This document shows, piece after piece, positions 46,701 to 58,700 of a stretch of DNA of 64,000 nucleotides. Below the pieces are notes generated by a model that searched no databases, had not been told where the DNA came from, and saw only the letters and a program-made list of their open reading frames with translations. The translations under genes were made by a program, and so were the position numbers. Origin of the DNA: Atopsyche davidsoni (Eukaryota > Arthropoda > Insecta > Trichoptera > Hydrobiosidae). How positions within the stretch are numbered: the first letter of the stretch is position 1; the number at the start of each line of letters is the position of its first letter. The DNA is taken from the NCBI GenBank assembly GCA_022113835.1, contig JAILWY010000011.1, positions 6,402,501 to 6,466,500 of the forward strand. The letters run 5' to 3'.

Positions 46701-47439
46701 AAAGTATAAATAATATATATATATTTTAATAAACTTACAGAATTTGTAATAATCACCGACGCAACCGTCGGGTATTGCCTAGCGAGATCGTGACGTCATA
46801 GTGTTGACATATCGGGGAACGATAGTGCATGTTATTTTACTAGAATAACTATTATGAAACACTACCGTTAATCGGGATAGAAAGATAGAAATTACACATG
46901 TGCATAATTTAATATCTTAAAAAATAAGCTAAAATGTCATCACACTTTATATTAAATACCACTTTGGAGATAAAACTTCATTTAATTGTGTGCTATTCTT
47001 CAAGACTAGTTCAATTTTTGTTTCACATATATACACAATATAAATATATCTCACTGACTTCATATTAATATAATTTAAATATTTTTATTAAAAAAATGAT
47101 AAAAGACTTTAATATGTAAATTCCGGTGCCGGGGCCATCTTCATGCATTTAAAAGTTTTGTTCATTCGTAATTGTTATCTGAATAATACACAAATTAACA
47201 TGCTTTTCAAATCCCCGAAGATGGTCCCTGGTATCGGGACCGAAGCGTCGGAAACTAAAACATAAAAAACAACAGCTCCCAAAATCTATGAACACATTTC
47301 ATTATTCGTATAAAACAGTTGCGTTTCAATAGACAAGTGAATAGGCTAGAGCAGCGATACTCAAACTTTTCTCCTTCGAGTCACATATATACGTTTGCTA
47401 TGTTACAAGGGCTGCAACGTTTTTGGATGATGGCCTTTA

Positions 47440-47590
47440 TTTAGGAGCGAACTTACGTGGATGCGGAACTTACACCAGTGGCTGGAAGTCTGGAGTACAG
47501 CCGAATCAGTAAGACTGGCCCAGGACAAATATGTTTACAATGAAATGGTCACCAACTTCATTTCAAGAGAGTACGTTTTTTTCATATTTC
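47440..47590 (-). repeat. Dispersed repeat B, copy 4 (reversed)
   Basis: GCGAACTTACGTGGATGCGG, AGTACAGCCGAATCAGTAAG, ACTGGCCCAGGACAAATATG and ATGAAATGGTCACCAACTTC are the inverse of repeat B. The plus frame gives SVRLAQDKYVYNEMV, alike in wording to the minus frame of copy 1. Confidence 0.65.
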
Positions 47591-47639
47591 ATTTCAGAAT
47601 AATGGTGTTGCGGGCCGCAGGTTGAGCATGGCTGGACTA

Positions 47640-47940
47640 GAGGGTTCATTGCTTCATTAGTTTATTGATCCGGCGTTTTTGTTTCGTGAAATATCCGACT
47701 GACGAGCGTCGCGGGCCGTTCCCACCGCAGAGGCGACGACACGCGGAGATGGTCTCGGGGCGACGCAGCCCGCAGACATTGTTGCAGCTCATCCCATTTA
47801 CCCCATTGTGTGGATCTGAGGCGCGACGACGTGCGAAGGAAGTGGCTGTCGGATCGTTATCGACATGCACACACGCCGTATTGTTAATGGGAATTACAGA
47901 CGCTTCGTTCGCGAGTGCAGCGTGAATTTGTTAGCTGATA
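47640..47940. other. CpG-bearing island, function unknown
   Basis: About 250 bp rich in CGACG and GCGTCGCGG text, open for 86 codons on the plus strand and 74 on the minus. It has no known domain and is unlike the repeats. Candidate promoter, exon or conserved element. Confidence 0.3.
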
Positions 47941-48421
47941 TTTGATTAAAAATATACCTGTATGCTCGTTTAAATTTACTACAGGGCTCTGGGATTTTAT
48001 CTGCTTTAATAATTACAAAAAAACATTTCTGACTGTTTCGCTAACGTCTATCGATTCTGTGTATTTATGCATGCTTCGATCCCGAAGCTTGTATCATTTT
48101 CAATCCCCGAAGATGGCCCCAATGTGATGGTAATTTTTACGCAGCATAACACCTAAATACAGTGTTAATAAAATCTATTTATTCCTTGTTCAGAACTCAC
48201 TCGCTGTCATAAATATACTACAGCTTTTAAAATCCCCTTTTCTTCTTCAATATTCTCCAATCCTTAAATTTACTATTTGAATAAAAATACCTGTATTTTT
48301 AAGTAACTTATTATAGCTCGAGTGAGTGCACTTACCTCTATAGAAATTCACTAATCTCATATGACAAACTAGCGTCGTAATTGGTAAAAATTCTCACCAG
48401 ATTGTGATCGCGTTATCGCAG

Positions 48422-48552
48422 GCCTGGAGTCGAGGAGTAGAGAATCCGTGTCAGTGGAGCTCTCGGGTCCCCCGGCCCGGGGGCCCCCAAGAGCGGTCAT
48501 TGTTCAAGGCTTCACTCCAAAATGCACTGAAAAAAAACTCCACTTTCCATGA
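48422..48552 (+). CDS. Possible terminal coding exon of an unrecognised gene
   Basis: GTTATCGCAG precedes an exon-like, G+C-rich segment. With one base carried from an upstream exon it reads LESRSRESVSVELSGPP, then RAVIVQGFTPKCTEKKLHFP and TGA. AATAAA follows the stop by 45 bp (48,598-48,603), a normal distance for a last exon. No partner exon is proven; the candidates at 34.5-36.1 kb end in phase 0, which does not fit this frame. A second frame (phase 0) is also open but would run through the AATAAA. Confidence 0.3.
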
Positions 48553-48639
48553 AGCGCATCGTCAGCTGACGTGTGACCTACTTAGTCCAAGATGGGAAAT
48601 AAATATTTGATTTAATAACATTAAAAACTCTAGTCATTT

Positions 48640-49290
48640 CTTCTTCGATTGCCCTCCTCAGAGGTGGTTGGTGACCATTTCATTGAAAACATATTTATCT
48701 TGGGCCAGTCTATGTTTCCACCTTCCAATGCTCCCTTTTTTCTTCGTTTTTGCTTGGACAATTAGCTATAGGATGCTATATTTATTGTTGAGACCTTCCG
48801 CTTCTTTACCAATGTCTGCACACATACAAAAGTAAAAATGGTCAAGAGCTCTTGAACAATGTATAAAGCAGATATGTTCAGGTAAATCTATTATTGAAGG
48901 TCAGGTACATCTTCTTCGGGTGCCTCTCCTCATGGCGAACATCTCACTGAGCATATACTTATAGTTTTCTTAGGTAGAATAATGTAACCCTCGGGTCCTT
49001 CTTCACTGCAGTTTTATTATATTCGAAGGAAAAGTCTGCGTATTGCTGCTGCCGATTATCATTATTAAATAATCCTTTTCTTATAAAGATCTGGCGTTTA
49101 GATCTGATACTCCTTCTGTAGCAGGCTGCTAAAACACTAGCAGGAAGCTCTCCGCCTCTACAAGGTACTTCCAGAGCACATCCCTCCACAATCATTTACA
49201 AACTCCATTACAAACGCTCAGGGTTCAGAATGGGAGCCATGCACAAGCAACAGAATGGGGAGGGCGGGGCCAAAAAACTGCACATATATA
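48640..49290 (+). repeat. Composite of repeat B then repeat A
   Basis: GAGGTGGTTGGTGACCATTT, TTATCTTGGGCCAGTCTATG and GGACAATTAGCTATAGGATG are B. They are followed by ATTGAAGGTCAGGTACAT and then a long repeat A (GGTGCCTCTCCTC, GAAAAGTCTGCGTATTGCTG, GTTTAGATCTGATACTCCTT, GCACAAGCAACAGAATGGGG). This suggests that A and B are pieces of one larger element. Confidence 0.7.
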
Positions 49291-49299
49291 AAAATGAAA

Positions 49300-50420
49300 A
49301 GGGTCTCTCATTTTTGATACGGTCAACTCATGGTATTTTATGGATTCTCCTATAAGTGCGTTGTAGCTGTCTTAAGTGTTTGGGCCTCTTAAAATTCAAG
49401 TGAGAATTGAGACAGTTGTGCATTTAACAAGTTGAGAAAAGTATTATGTGCAAGAGACATAACATTGAATTGAATTTACCAAATGTTATGTTGTCTCAGT
49501 ACTTCTTTACTGAGGCCTGGCCATGTTAATAGATGGAAAAATTTTGTTAGAAACTTTATTAAGAATTTCAATATTTTTGACAGAGAGTGCTTGGTGGAAT
49601 TCCATTTTAATATTGGCGAAATCGGTCACAAATAAAAACGAATGTGTGAAAAATCACTAAGTATTTTACTCAAAAAAAGAAACTTTATTCATAGTATGAA
49701 TTAATTGTAGACCCCTTGCTTAGTAACAGCAATAAATAAATCTGATATTGATGAATACTACCAGGTCAAATAATTCTCTACGTAATGCTTTTTAATGATT
49801 CTCATTAATCATTTTTAGAAATTTTAATTTCATGCCCTATTAGTTCCTCTTCCTTTCATGCAACTACGAGTAGCATCCTAACGGAGTTAGTAGCCACTTG
49901 ATTAGAAAATTGGGTTACGATATGTTGTAGTGTATGGCCATCGATGACCTTGATGTGGCTACTATGATTATAAGAAATCTTGACCTAGGCCAAGCGTCAC
50001 ATCACTGGCACACCATAGCTTTAATTAATAATTTATGATTGACAATAATAAATCGAGGTGCCCTCATATAAAAGCATATGCGTCGTGTGATTAGAATCAT
50101 AAGGTACTATTTAACACAGTGTATTTGCATATGTATATATACTCGGTTATATATAAATAAATTTTACTTGGATACTAATATTGATATATTTATTAAAAAA
50201 AAAAAATTATGTTAAACGATTCGTCATTATTGATTTTTTTTATTGTATATAAATTAAAATATTATGAATGCTTGGTAAAATTTAAAAATAAAAACAAAGC
50301 TGTTGAATTGCTGAAACTATTTGTAAAATAAATTGGTAATACCTTCATCTTGATAATGATTAAGAACATTTTTTTAAATATTGAAAATTGATTAAAGAAA
50401 CTCTTAGAAAAATATATCAA
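49300..50420. other. AT-rich DNA with repeat fragments
   Basis: 49,440-49,520 repeats the GACATAAC...GTTATGTTGTC inverted pair seen at the end of repeat B near 5.5 kb. 49,580-49,660 is a rearranged copy of repeat G. Nothing else was recognised. Confidence 0.45.
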
Positions 50421-50423
50421 CGT

Positions 50424-50495
50424 GATTTGTGCGGGATTCGAACCCACATCCCCTCGCTTACATGGCAGGTGCATTACCAACTATGCTAACCAATC
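50424..50495 (-). repeat. tRNA-like head of a SINE, copy 2
   Basis: 72 nt: acceptor GATTGGT/ACAAATC (6 of 7 pairs), D-stem GCAT/ATGC, T-stem GTGGG/CCCGC around TTCGAAT, and A box TAGCATAGTTGG. The anticodon stem has a mismatch and position 33 is A instead of T, so a working tRNA is unlikely. The 3' flank TGATATATTTTTCTAAGAGT matches copy 1. Confidence 0.65.
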
Positions 50496-50629
50496 ACTAG
50501 TACTAGACAAGAATTTTTAATAATCATATCCTATAAATGAAACAATGTTCTTATTATGCCTAATTAAATATTGTGTGACTTGCAATACTAGACTTTTAAC
50601 ACAAAGTACTGAGTGAAGCATTTTAAATC

Positions 50630-50686
50630 CTGATTAAATAATTAAATTTAAACCTTCATCTTGTTTAAATTTAATTATTTAATCAG
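50630..50686. repeat. Perfect 24-bp inverted repeat
   Basis: CTGATTAAATAATTAAATTT... at 50,630-50,653 is exactly inverted at 50,663-50,686 around a 9-nt loop. It is AT-rich, a small hairpin or MITE end pair. Confidence 0.85.
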
Positions 50687-50689
50687 TTC

Positions 50690-53493
50690 TTCCGAATTTG
50701 GACGTAATACTTTTAAAGACTTCATTGGACTGATAAACTAAATTAACAGCCACATACCGTACCTTAAGCTCTAAGAACTACTGTAAATTAACACAAAATA
50801 ATATAAAAAGAATCTTGAATTTTTTTAATGTCAATAAGTAAGATTTTCGACCGCTGCAGGCTGTCACATTTGCATACAATGTAAACAAATCTAACGGCTA
50901 CTTCACAGCTTGATGGACATCTCGGTGAGCTGTCAATCAAAGTCTGACCAGGAAAAACATATGTGATGATTCATGTGTCGAAAAAACATTTGTATCAGTA
51001 GGGATACTACAGCTGGATAATTTTATGGAAGGCGAGGCATTTAACTTTAAAAAAAGCGACATACAGCTTTGTTCATTGAAAATTAATCAGAACTTTGGGC
51101 GTGCAAAATTTTGAACAATGAGAGCATAGCTTTTGAGTCACATAAGACATCTGGTATATTTTATTTAGAGCATAATTTTAATTCGAAATAAGTTTTAATT
51201 TAATTTTGGCTCTCTTGATTTATTTGACAAAATACTAGGTTTTGGTGTAGTTTTATAGTTGGTATAGTAATTTAATAAAAAAAATACAACTTTCAAAAAA
51301 GTATTTTATTAAAAACCTACATTATGGATTTTAACAAAATTAAATAATCCAAACTGCTGCCAAGACAACATTATATTATTTTGAGAATATATGAATTAAG
51401 TCTTACTAATCAGGTATTTTTTTTACAATATCCGTTTTAAAAAATACTGTTGTCATGACAACAATCAAAACATTGTTATTTTGGTGGGAATATTAAAATG
51501 AACACGGATACAAAGGTTTGATTATATTATTGGTAGATGTGTCATATAAATACATTTAAATAAATATACACCCACTGTAGTTTTCGTAAAGTAAAGATTA
51601 TTATTTTAATGGAGAATAAATGTATTATTAGAAAAATTAAGCAGTAAAGTGAATTAGTGACATGCAATTTCAGCTCTTTTCAATTTTTCACAAATTCTTT
51701 GATTAAGAAAAAAACAAAAGAAATCTTACAAATTTCCAAACCAATAAAAATGATACAAATATCCAATTACATGTAAAAAAAATAATATTGATAGATTTTG
51801 AGTTTCAAAGCATGGACCGTGCTTATATGCATGCCACTCAAAGATGTTCGTAATATTAAAAGATAAGATATGTCTCTATTGTAAGCCTTATTTGCAGCAG
51901 CTGTTTATAATATTGAATAATAGTCGGTGTGTACAATTATAAAAAAATGTGTTAAGTATTAACTATCTAATACACAAAAAAAGTCACCACTTATAAAGCA
52001 ATAAATTATTTACATATTAAACAATGAATTATTCAACTAAAGCCATTGTATTTCCTAAAGGGAATTCACATCATTATTAGAAAGGAAACACTTTCTTAAC
52101 TATTGTGAGCATCTAAATCAAATTATCATTGGATGTTCTGGAGGTTCACGCTCCTTGGACTCCACTTGTCCGAATCATCAACATAAATTTCACGATGAGC
52201 CTGACTTGCTAAACTTTCATGACTTATCTATTTCTCTACACTTTATATTATTGCATCAAACAAAAGTTATACATTTGGGTATATTTCTATGACAAGTTAA
52301 ATAAAATAAGCAAAGCAAATAATTGATTGTATAATATGAAGATCAAAATTTAAAAAAAAAAATACTATAATTCATCTTCAGGCAGTCCTCAAATATAAAA
52401 TAATTTACACTTTACATAATACAAATATATTTTTTTACAGTATTCTATCAGATGAGAGGCTTTAGAAGTCCCCTGCACACGGTAAATATTCAATGGCATC
52501 GGTGCATTTGGGCATAAATGAAAACCTCGGCTGATGATAATCTGCAAATACAATTTTTATATACGAATGAGGTAATGAAACCTATTATCTTATACAGGAA
52601 CAGAACTGAATTTCACATGATAAAGTGAAATTCTATTAACAACTTTAATATAGACAGGTTAAAAATAAATTTACCTTATTAAACTACGATTCCAGTTTCA
52701 AGAAGTACACATAAATTAATTTTATTTTCAACAGCCGAGATCATCAAATAAAATCAGCCATTAATCTCTCATAGGGCATAAGCTTATTTTGATTGCAGAA
52801 TTAAAACAACAATTCCTGAAGAAACTTAACATCTAGGTATTTACAAATATATTTATTATTGAACTACAAAGGCGATGTCAGCTATTCATGTTGTTTAATT
52901 CTACAATCAAGCGAGCTGTTTCCACTAATAGAAAAAAAAACCTCTTTTCAAGTTCTAAATGAGAATAATCTCTTAGCTCTTTGAACTTGAGAGCGCTGTG
53001 ATGGCAACATTTAAAATTGTTGAAAAAAAATTGTCCAAGCTATACGGTGCTACTGCAGCATCACTATTTCAATGCTCTGATACATATTTAAAAGCATATT
53101 TCACAGTTGATAAAACTCATAGATAAAGTTGAGGCACAAAAGGGTTAAGAAGTTTTATATTTTTTGTCACATCACTTAAGTTTTGAACACTGAAAAAACA
53201 CGGAGTGTGGATGCCCTCAAGGATCAACTAGTTTTGCAGAGAGAGCAATAAGGTTCTTTTTAACATTTAAAGGTAAAATGAAGACATGTAAGTATATCTG
53301 TAGTATTCATATTTTTTTTATCAAATATGCTTGTCTTACCACTGACGCTGATGCCTACACTGTAAGAATTATCAAGCCTCAGATGCAAACAGAACCTTAT
53401 TATTCTAACCGAACATTATATTTAAGATCATTTTGAAGACGTCTTATTAATAACTGTTGAGTCCATGGAAAGATTCAGTCGTTCCAGTATTAA
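50690..53493. other. 3' flank and probable 3' UTR of MED31
   Basis: AT-rich, non-coding. A minus-strand AATAAA lies at 52,857-52,852, about 640 bp past the MED31 stop, and may end the transcript. No gene was seen further left to 50.7 kb. Confidence 0.4.
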
Positions 53494-54993
53494 CTAGGGA
53501 ACCTTTTGTCCGAGTGGTCCTGCGTTTGATCCAAGGCCATTGTTTTGAGGAGGCTGCGAATTTGTATTTTGCACCCCTCCTGGCAACTGATTACTATTAC
53601 TAATGTTGTTGCTATTCATGGTCGGGGCTGAGTTTGTGGCGGGTTGGGTGGAGGTATCCGGGTTCATTTGGATGGTGCCATTGTTCATGGTGAACATGCG
53701 GTTTCTTCTTCTCGTATAATGCTGCCACAAGAGGATGGCCTGGTCGTCGATGAACTTGCAGCACTGGGCGTTAACGGCCTCCCGCCGGAAGTGCTCGTAC
53801 TGGAGGAGGTCCAGGAAATACAGGCACATGGGGTATTTGAGATAGCGGGCGTATTCCGGCTCTTTCCAGTAAAGGAGATATTTAAGGTAGTTTGTGAAAG
53901 TGGAGTCCTTGAAGTAGCCTCTTTGTGCAAGAACTAAAAAAAATAATACTTAAGTTATTATATTGTAACGAATATAAATACATTGTCACAACACTTATGT
54001 AGGTAGACAACAAGAACAAAATATTTTGAGAAAAAATCTTAATGCACAAATGAAGCATCCAGAAAACCTTCAGAGAATTGTAGAAATATTAAATGAATTG
54101 AGTATTTATAGTAATTGTGAAAATAGGTCATTTATAAAGATGAGTTAGTAAAGTATTTGAGAAGTCTGTCTACTGCAGCAAATGTAACCAACTAGAAAAT
54201 GTAAAAACTAACTTTTGAAGTTTAAAAAAAAACCCATGCCATATGCCAATTTAAAAAATTTAATGCTGATTTTAAAACTTGAAACAAGAACATTTGTTGG
54301 GATCATAACTTTTTAAATATTGAATTATGATGATTGAAAAATATTTTTACTATAACTATGGTTGAGGTTACAAAAGGATAGGATATGATATCAGTATTTT
54401 AAATAGAAAATATGAAGATTAATTGACAGTTACTCAAAATAAAGTATCTTAAATATTTAATTTCATAATAATCGAAAATGCGTTTTTTTTTTTACATTTA
54501 TAAGTGTGGTTTATATAAGTGGTTAAACAATTAATAAACTGTCAATAAAACCTAGAAGAGTTAGAGAACGTTTTCTAAAAATTTCTCTTGTCGTCAACTG
54601 TACTTTATTTTTGTTTGATTTTCTTTGGAATTTATGACCCGTAAAATGTTAATTATAATATTGTAAAGTGTATGTATTTTTTCGTGTACTTACAGTGAAT
54701 GTAATTTGGATTCGCCAGACATTGTACAAACTCTAGCTCGATCTGAAACCTCTGTCGGTGTTGGTCCTCTGTCTCCGCACAAACTGAAAAACAATTTTCT
54801 TGACGAAATCTCAATTCGTAGGAGCCGTGAAATTATGAAAGAAACAGTGTATACAATATTAGTTTAAATGATAAAAAAGGGTGTGGCGCATAAAATAGGT
54901 GCGGGTTATAAACCAAAAGTTGGAAAAATTATATAGAAATAACAGAAAAGGGAAGCAGAACGATATTTACTCACACTTACCCTTCCCCGCCAT
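53494..54993 (-). CDS. MED31: Mediator complex subunit 31
   Basis: Subunit of the middle module of Mediator, the nuclear complex linking activators to RNA polymerase II. Three exons: 54993-54981 (MAGK), 54783-54694 and 53933-53494. They join in frame (phase 1 at both introns) to 180 residues. The conserved core is complete: EDQHRQRFQIELEFVQCLA, NPNYIHFLAQRGYF, YLLYWKEPEYARYLKYP, CLYFLDLLQYEHFRREAV and FIDDQAILLWQHYTRRR. After the core comes a low-complexity Asn/Gln/Ser/Thr-rich tail of about 70 residues, typical of insect homologues. The start MAGKG-like peptide and the donor GTAAGTG leave no doubt about exon 1. It lies head to head with the rhomboid gene. Confidence 0.95.
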
Positions 54994-55776
54994 GTTGACA
55001 GTTTGAAGTCCATAGATAGCTTATGAATTATAACCTCAGTATCACAGTGCTGCCAGGATATGTCCATAGACGTTAGTAAAAGTAAATGCACAGATAAAAC
55101 TATTGAATAGTTGTTTGAAATTGATAAAATTTATTGAGTTTAAATTAAAAATTCAATTTGTAATTATTAAAAAAAAATAATAATTTAAGCGTTGACAAGG
55201 TCTTGGTGAGTCCACCATTAAATAAAATATTCCATATCGTGTTCACGATGCTGACAACACTGATTTCAAGTTTAAAAACGTCACCGGTGGTCCCACGTCA
55301 ATGAAATGAAAACATGCATTGACATGCGTGTTAGACACAAAGTTTGTAAACTTTGTATTCAAAGCCTGTTATTAAACAATAACAGTTTATTACTTCAAAA
55401 TTGATTTCATAGTGTGACGGTAGTTATAAATTAACTATTTACTGACCTTAACCGTTATCGAAACAATATACGGTGTCATTCAAATCCGGTTTTAAAACAT
55501 GTCTATTATTATTTGTACAAGTTTTAAAGTTTACAAGTAGGGGGGTGTAACCAGAATCAGAGTCGCCAGTATTGGGAAGTTATGGTTTTACCGCATGACG
55601 TTTTTTTAATCAAATAAACGGAATTTCCTGTACTTTATCAATGACTGATTCATCGCACGTGAATCATTTGGACACTGCAGCTAGGGGCCGGCGTTATTTG
55701 TTCAACATGAGCGAGCAACGCGAAGTTTTTCTCTGATTGTTTTTGTAAACTTTGCGTAGTTTTTGTTTTAATCAGT
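54994..55776. promoter_or_regulatory. Divergent upstream region MED31 / rhomboid
   Basis: The 783 bp between the two start codons hold both leaders. There is no convincing TATA box. A GC-richer patch at 55,670-55,700 (AGCTAGGGGCCGGCG) is near the likely rhomboid start. No repeat was recognised. Confidence 0.4.
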
Positions 55777-58700
55777 ATGGCTGGGACAGAGAGCTCGACT
55801 GGGAAACTTTACCCCAAGTTGGATTTTCCCACAAGAAATAGTTCGTTAAGTCAGCGGCCATCCGCAGACGTGATTCCTTTGAGACCCTTACTATCAAGGG
55901 GAACTGATGCGAATCTGGAGGCAGCCTTGACCAATGGCACCAGAGAATCCTCACACTGGCGTCGCCTGTTTGATAAGGTATGATTACATGCAGAACATTA
56001 TTATGAAACTAGAAATGTATCCCGTCATAGAATGACGCGCATTCGATGAACGATGCAATGGTGTTTGAACATAATAAGATGAATAATTGCTTTCATTTTG
56101 TACCATCAGTTGGATGAAGTTCTGTGATATACTTGGCCTTGAACTTTGAAGCAGAGTGGCCCACAGTTAATTTAGCTCCCATTGATGCAGAAGATATACT
56201 GTTATCGTATGATCTTATTTTTCTCTTGAAATTTCCATTATAAATATCCTTTAAATATACTGGGGAAATAGGCCTTGCTGGTAGTTTCACTTTACTTTTG
56301 TGACAGTAATCGTTGAACTTTCCATCTGATGGGTTTCTGCTTGATAATGTAAAGCATTGCAGAATCGACAGGTCACACTAATTAATCCGAAGACAAACGC
56401 AGCGTTCGCTGTGCATCAGTTTCTTTTTGTCTTGAGGTCGATGCGCGTACTCGAATTTTAAGAAGACGCTGCTCACGTTTTCCTTCCAACTCATTGCTTG
56501 ACATTTATGTCACATTTCGTGTCACAAACAACGCATCACTTTTCACTGCACTGTTCTTTATTTGATGCAGTCTTTATCACGTTCAATTGTGCAATTCTTG
56601 TTGAATTACGTTTTCTGTGCGTAGACGGTGTTATTTTGAGTTATTAAGGGTCTAGGTCCCATAATCGAGTTTTTTTTTTTATCATTTTCTAGTCCGTTTT
56701 GCGAAAAATTGACTGCACCAATCAATAAGATTTAAATGTAAAAAGTTTGGTACATCCCTTCTTCTGAACACAATATATTTTTATTTCTTATAAATATACT
56801 ATTAATATGATAAATATGTGTTTTTCCGATTAAAATGTAGGAATTTGGAGATTCGTCTGGTACATTTTCCAAGAATCCTAAACATTTAAAAATCTTTTTT
56901 TCAATTGGAATTAAAAGATTAAATATAAACCATGTGCGTCTTATTAATTTTAAAATTAATAAAAAAATCTTTAACAAACTTTGGTTTTGAAAAGTCGTCA
57001 TTTTAACCAATTTTTCAACATATTTAAGATTTTATTTTACCCTAAAAATGGACGTTAATTAAATAATAAAAATTAGATAAATATAATTTATAGTTTTTTC
57101 AATACTGTGTAAAAAAATCAACTTTCGATATAGCAAAATAAAGTGACAATTAAATTAATTAAATGACACGATTTCGCCAGGTAATGGACTGCCCTCTGGT
57201 GTGCCAACCAGACACCAGAGACAGCCCAATCGTGTCATTTTTTTAAATAATATGGCGCACATGGTTTATATTTAATCTTTTAATTTCAATTTAAAAAAAA
57301 AACTTTCAAATGTTTAGGACTCTTGCAAAATGGGCCAGATGAATCTCCAAATTCCTACAATTCAATCGGAAAAAAAAAATTATCTTAATCATTTCGATAT
57401 AGAAAAATAAAGTGACAATTAAATTAATTAAATGACACGATTTCGCCAGGTAATGCACTGAGCAACTGCCTTAATGATGTGGTTCATCATTTCTAATGCA
57501 ATTTCGATAAAAAAAATAGAGATGGTACTTGTGTCAAACTGACAAACTGGAAATTTATTTTTTTGTAAAAGTTCTAAATTTGAAATTCTTGCGGCGAAGA
57601 ACTGAATCCTATAATTCGTACATATTGAAATTTGCTAAAGCATATTTTATAGTTTATGAATGAAAATATTATCCTATCGTCTTGAAATTCGGCACATAGC
57701 TGCGGAAAAATTTACTTAACTTATGTGCAAAAAATCAGCGTTGTATCTTTTAAGATATTCTATACAGAACGGAAAAATGAAACATACATACAAACATACA
57801 AATAAACACACAATGGCTATTATATATATTAGATAGATAGATAATTACTTACCCTTAGCAATTTATCAGGATTGCTTATCTTTCTGCATACTGTTTAAAT
57901 GTGTTAGATAAAGAATTATGAACATTATCCATAGTTGATGAATATATAGCAAATGTGAATCTATACACATGTCCCAATTGTTAAACTAGCTTGTTTTAAA
58001 ACTGTATTTTTTGGTACCATTTTCATAAAAAAATTTAAAATATCATTAAAATAACTTATTTTACCAGATTCATTATCTATATATTGTGCAATTATTTCAA
58101 ATGCACAAAATAATAATTGTTTCAAATGCAATATTATTATAAAATATATTCAGCCTCTCCATGTCCACTAATTGTCAAGGACACTTAATTGAAGGAGTGC
58201 AATTGATAAAGTGTAATAATACATTCGTATTTCTTAATTATTTTATATTGCTATTAATATGGGGTGTGCAATCATTAAAATAAAAATAAATACTTCTCAG
58301 AGGATGAAATCAGTTTATTTGTTCATGTGTAAATTCAAAGCACTAGTTTTTTTCAACATCAGACAATGGCACGAGGAAAAATATATAATCTGAAAAACCT
58401 GATGTTTTAATTGATGTGAATTAATATTAAAATTCATTTATACACAGCGACAGTGAAGCTATAATCGCTGTAGCTGAAGTTGCTACTTCAATCAACTCTA
58501 GAAAGTGCCAATAATATTATTTAAGTAACACTGCGATACTGAAACTCACTTATTCCCTCTTATCTCTTCACTCTTTCATGTCTTTATTTAAAATAAGTAA
58601 AGTTAATCCTTCTTGAAGATGAAACTGATATAGTTTCCAACTAAAATACTTAAAATTATAGATATCCTTAAAATTAAGTAATTGAAAACGGTTTCCTTCA

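Noticed and set aside
50424..50495. Functional tRNA gene
   Set aside because: The anticodon stem is mismatched, position 33 is not T, and the flank is shared with a second copy, so it is a SINE.
53644..53937. 97-codon plus frame
   Set aside because: Antisense shadow of MED31 exon 3.
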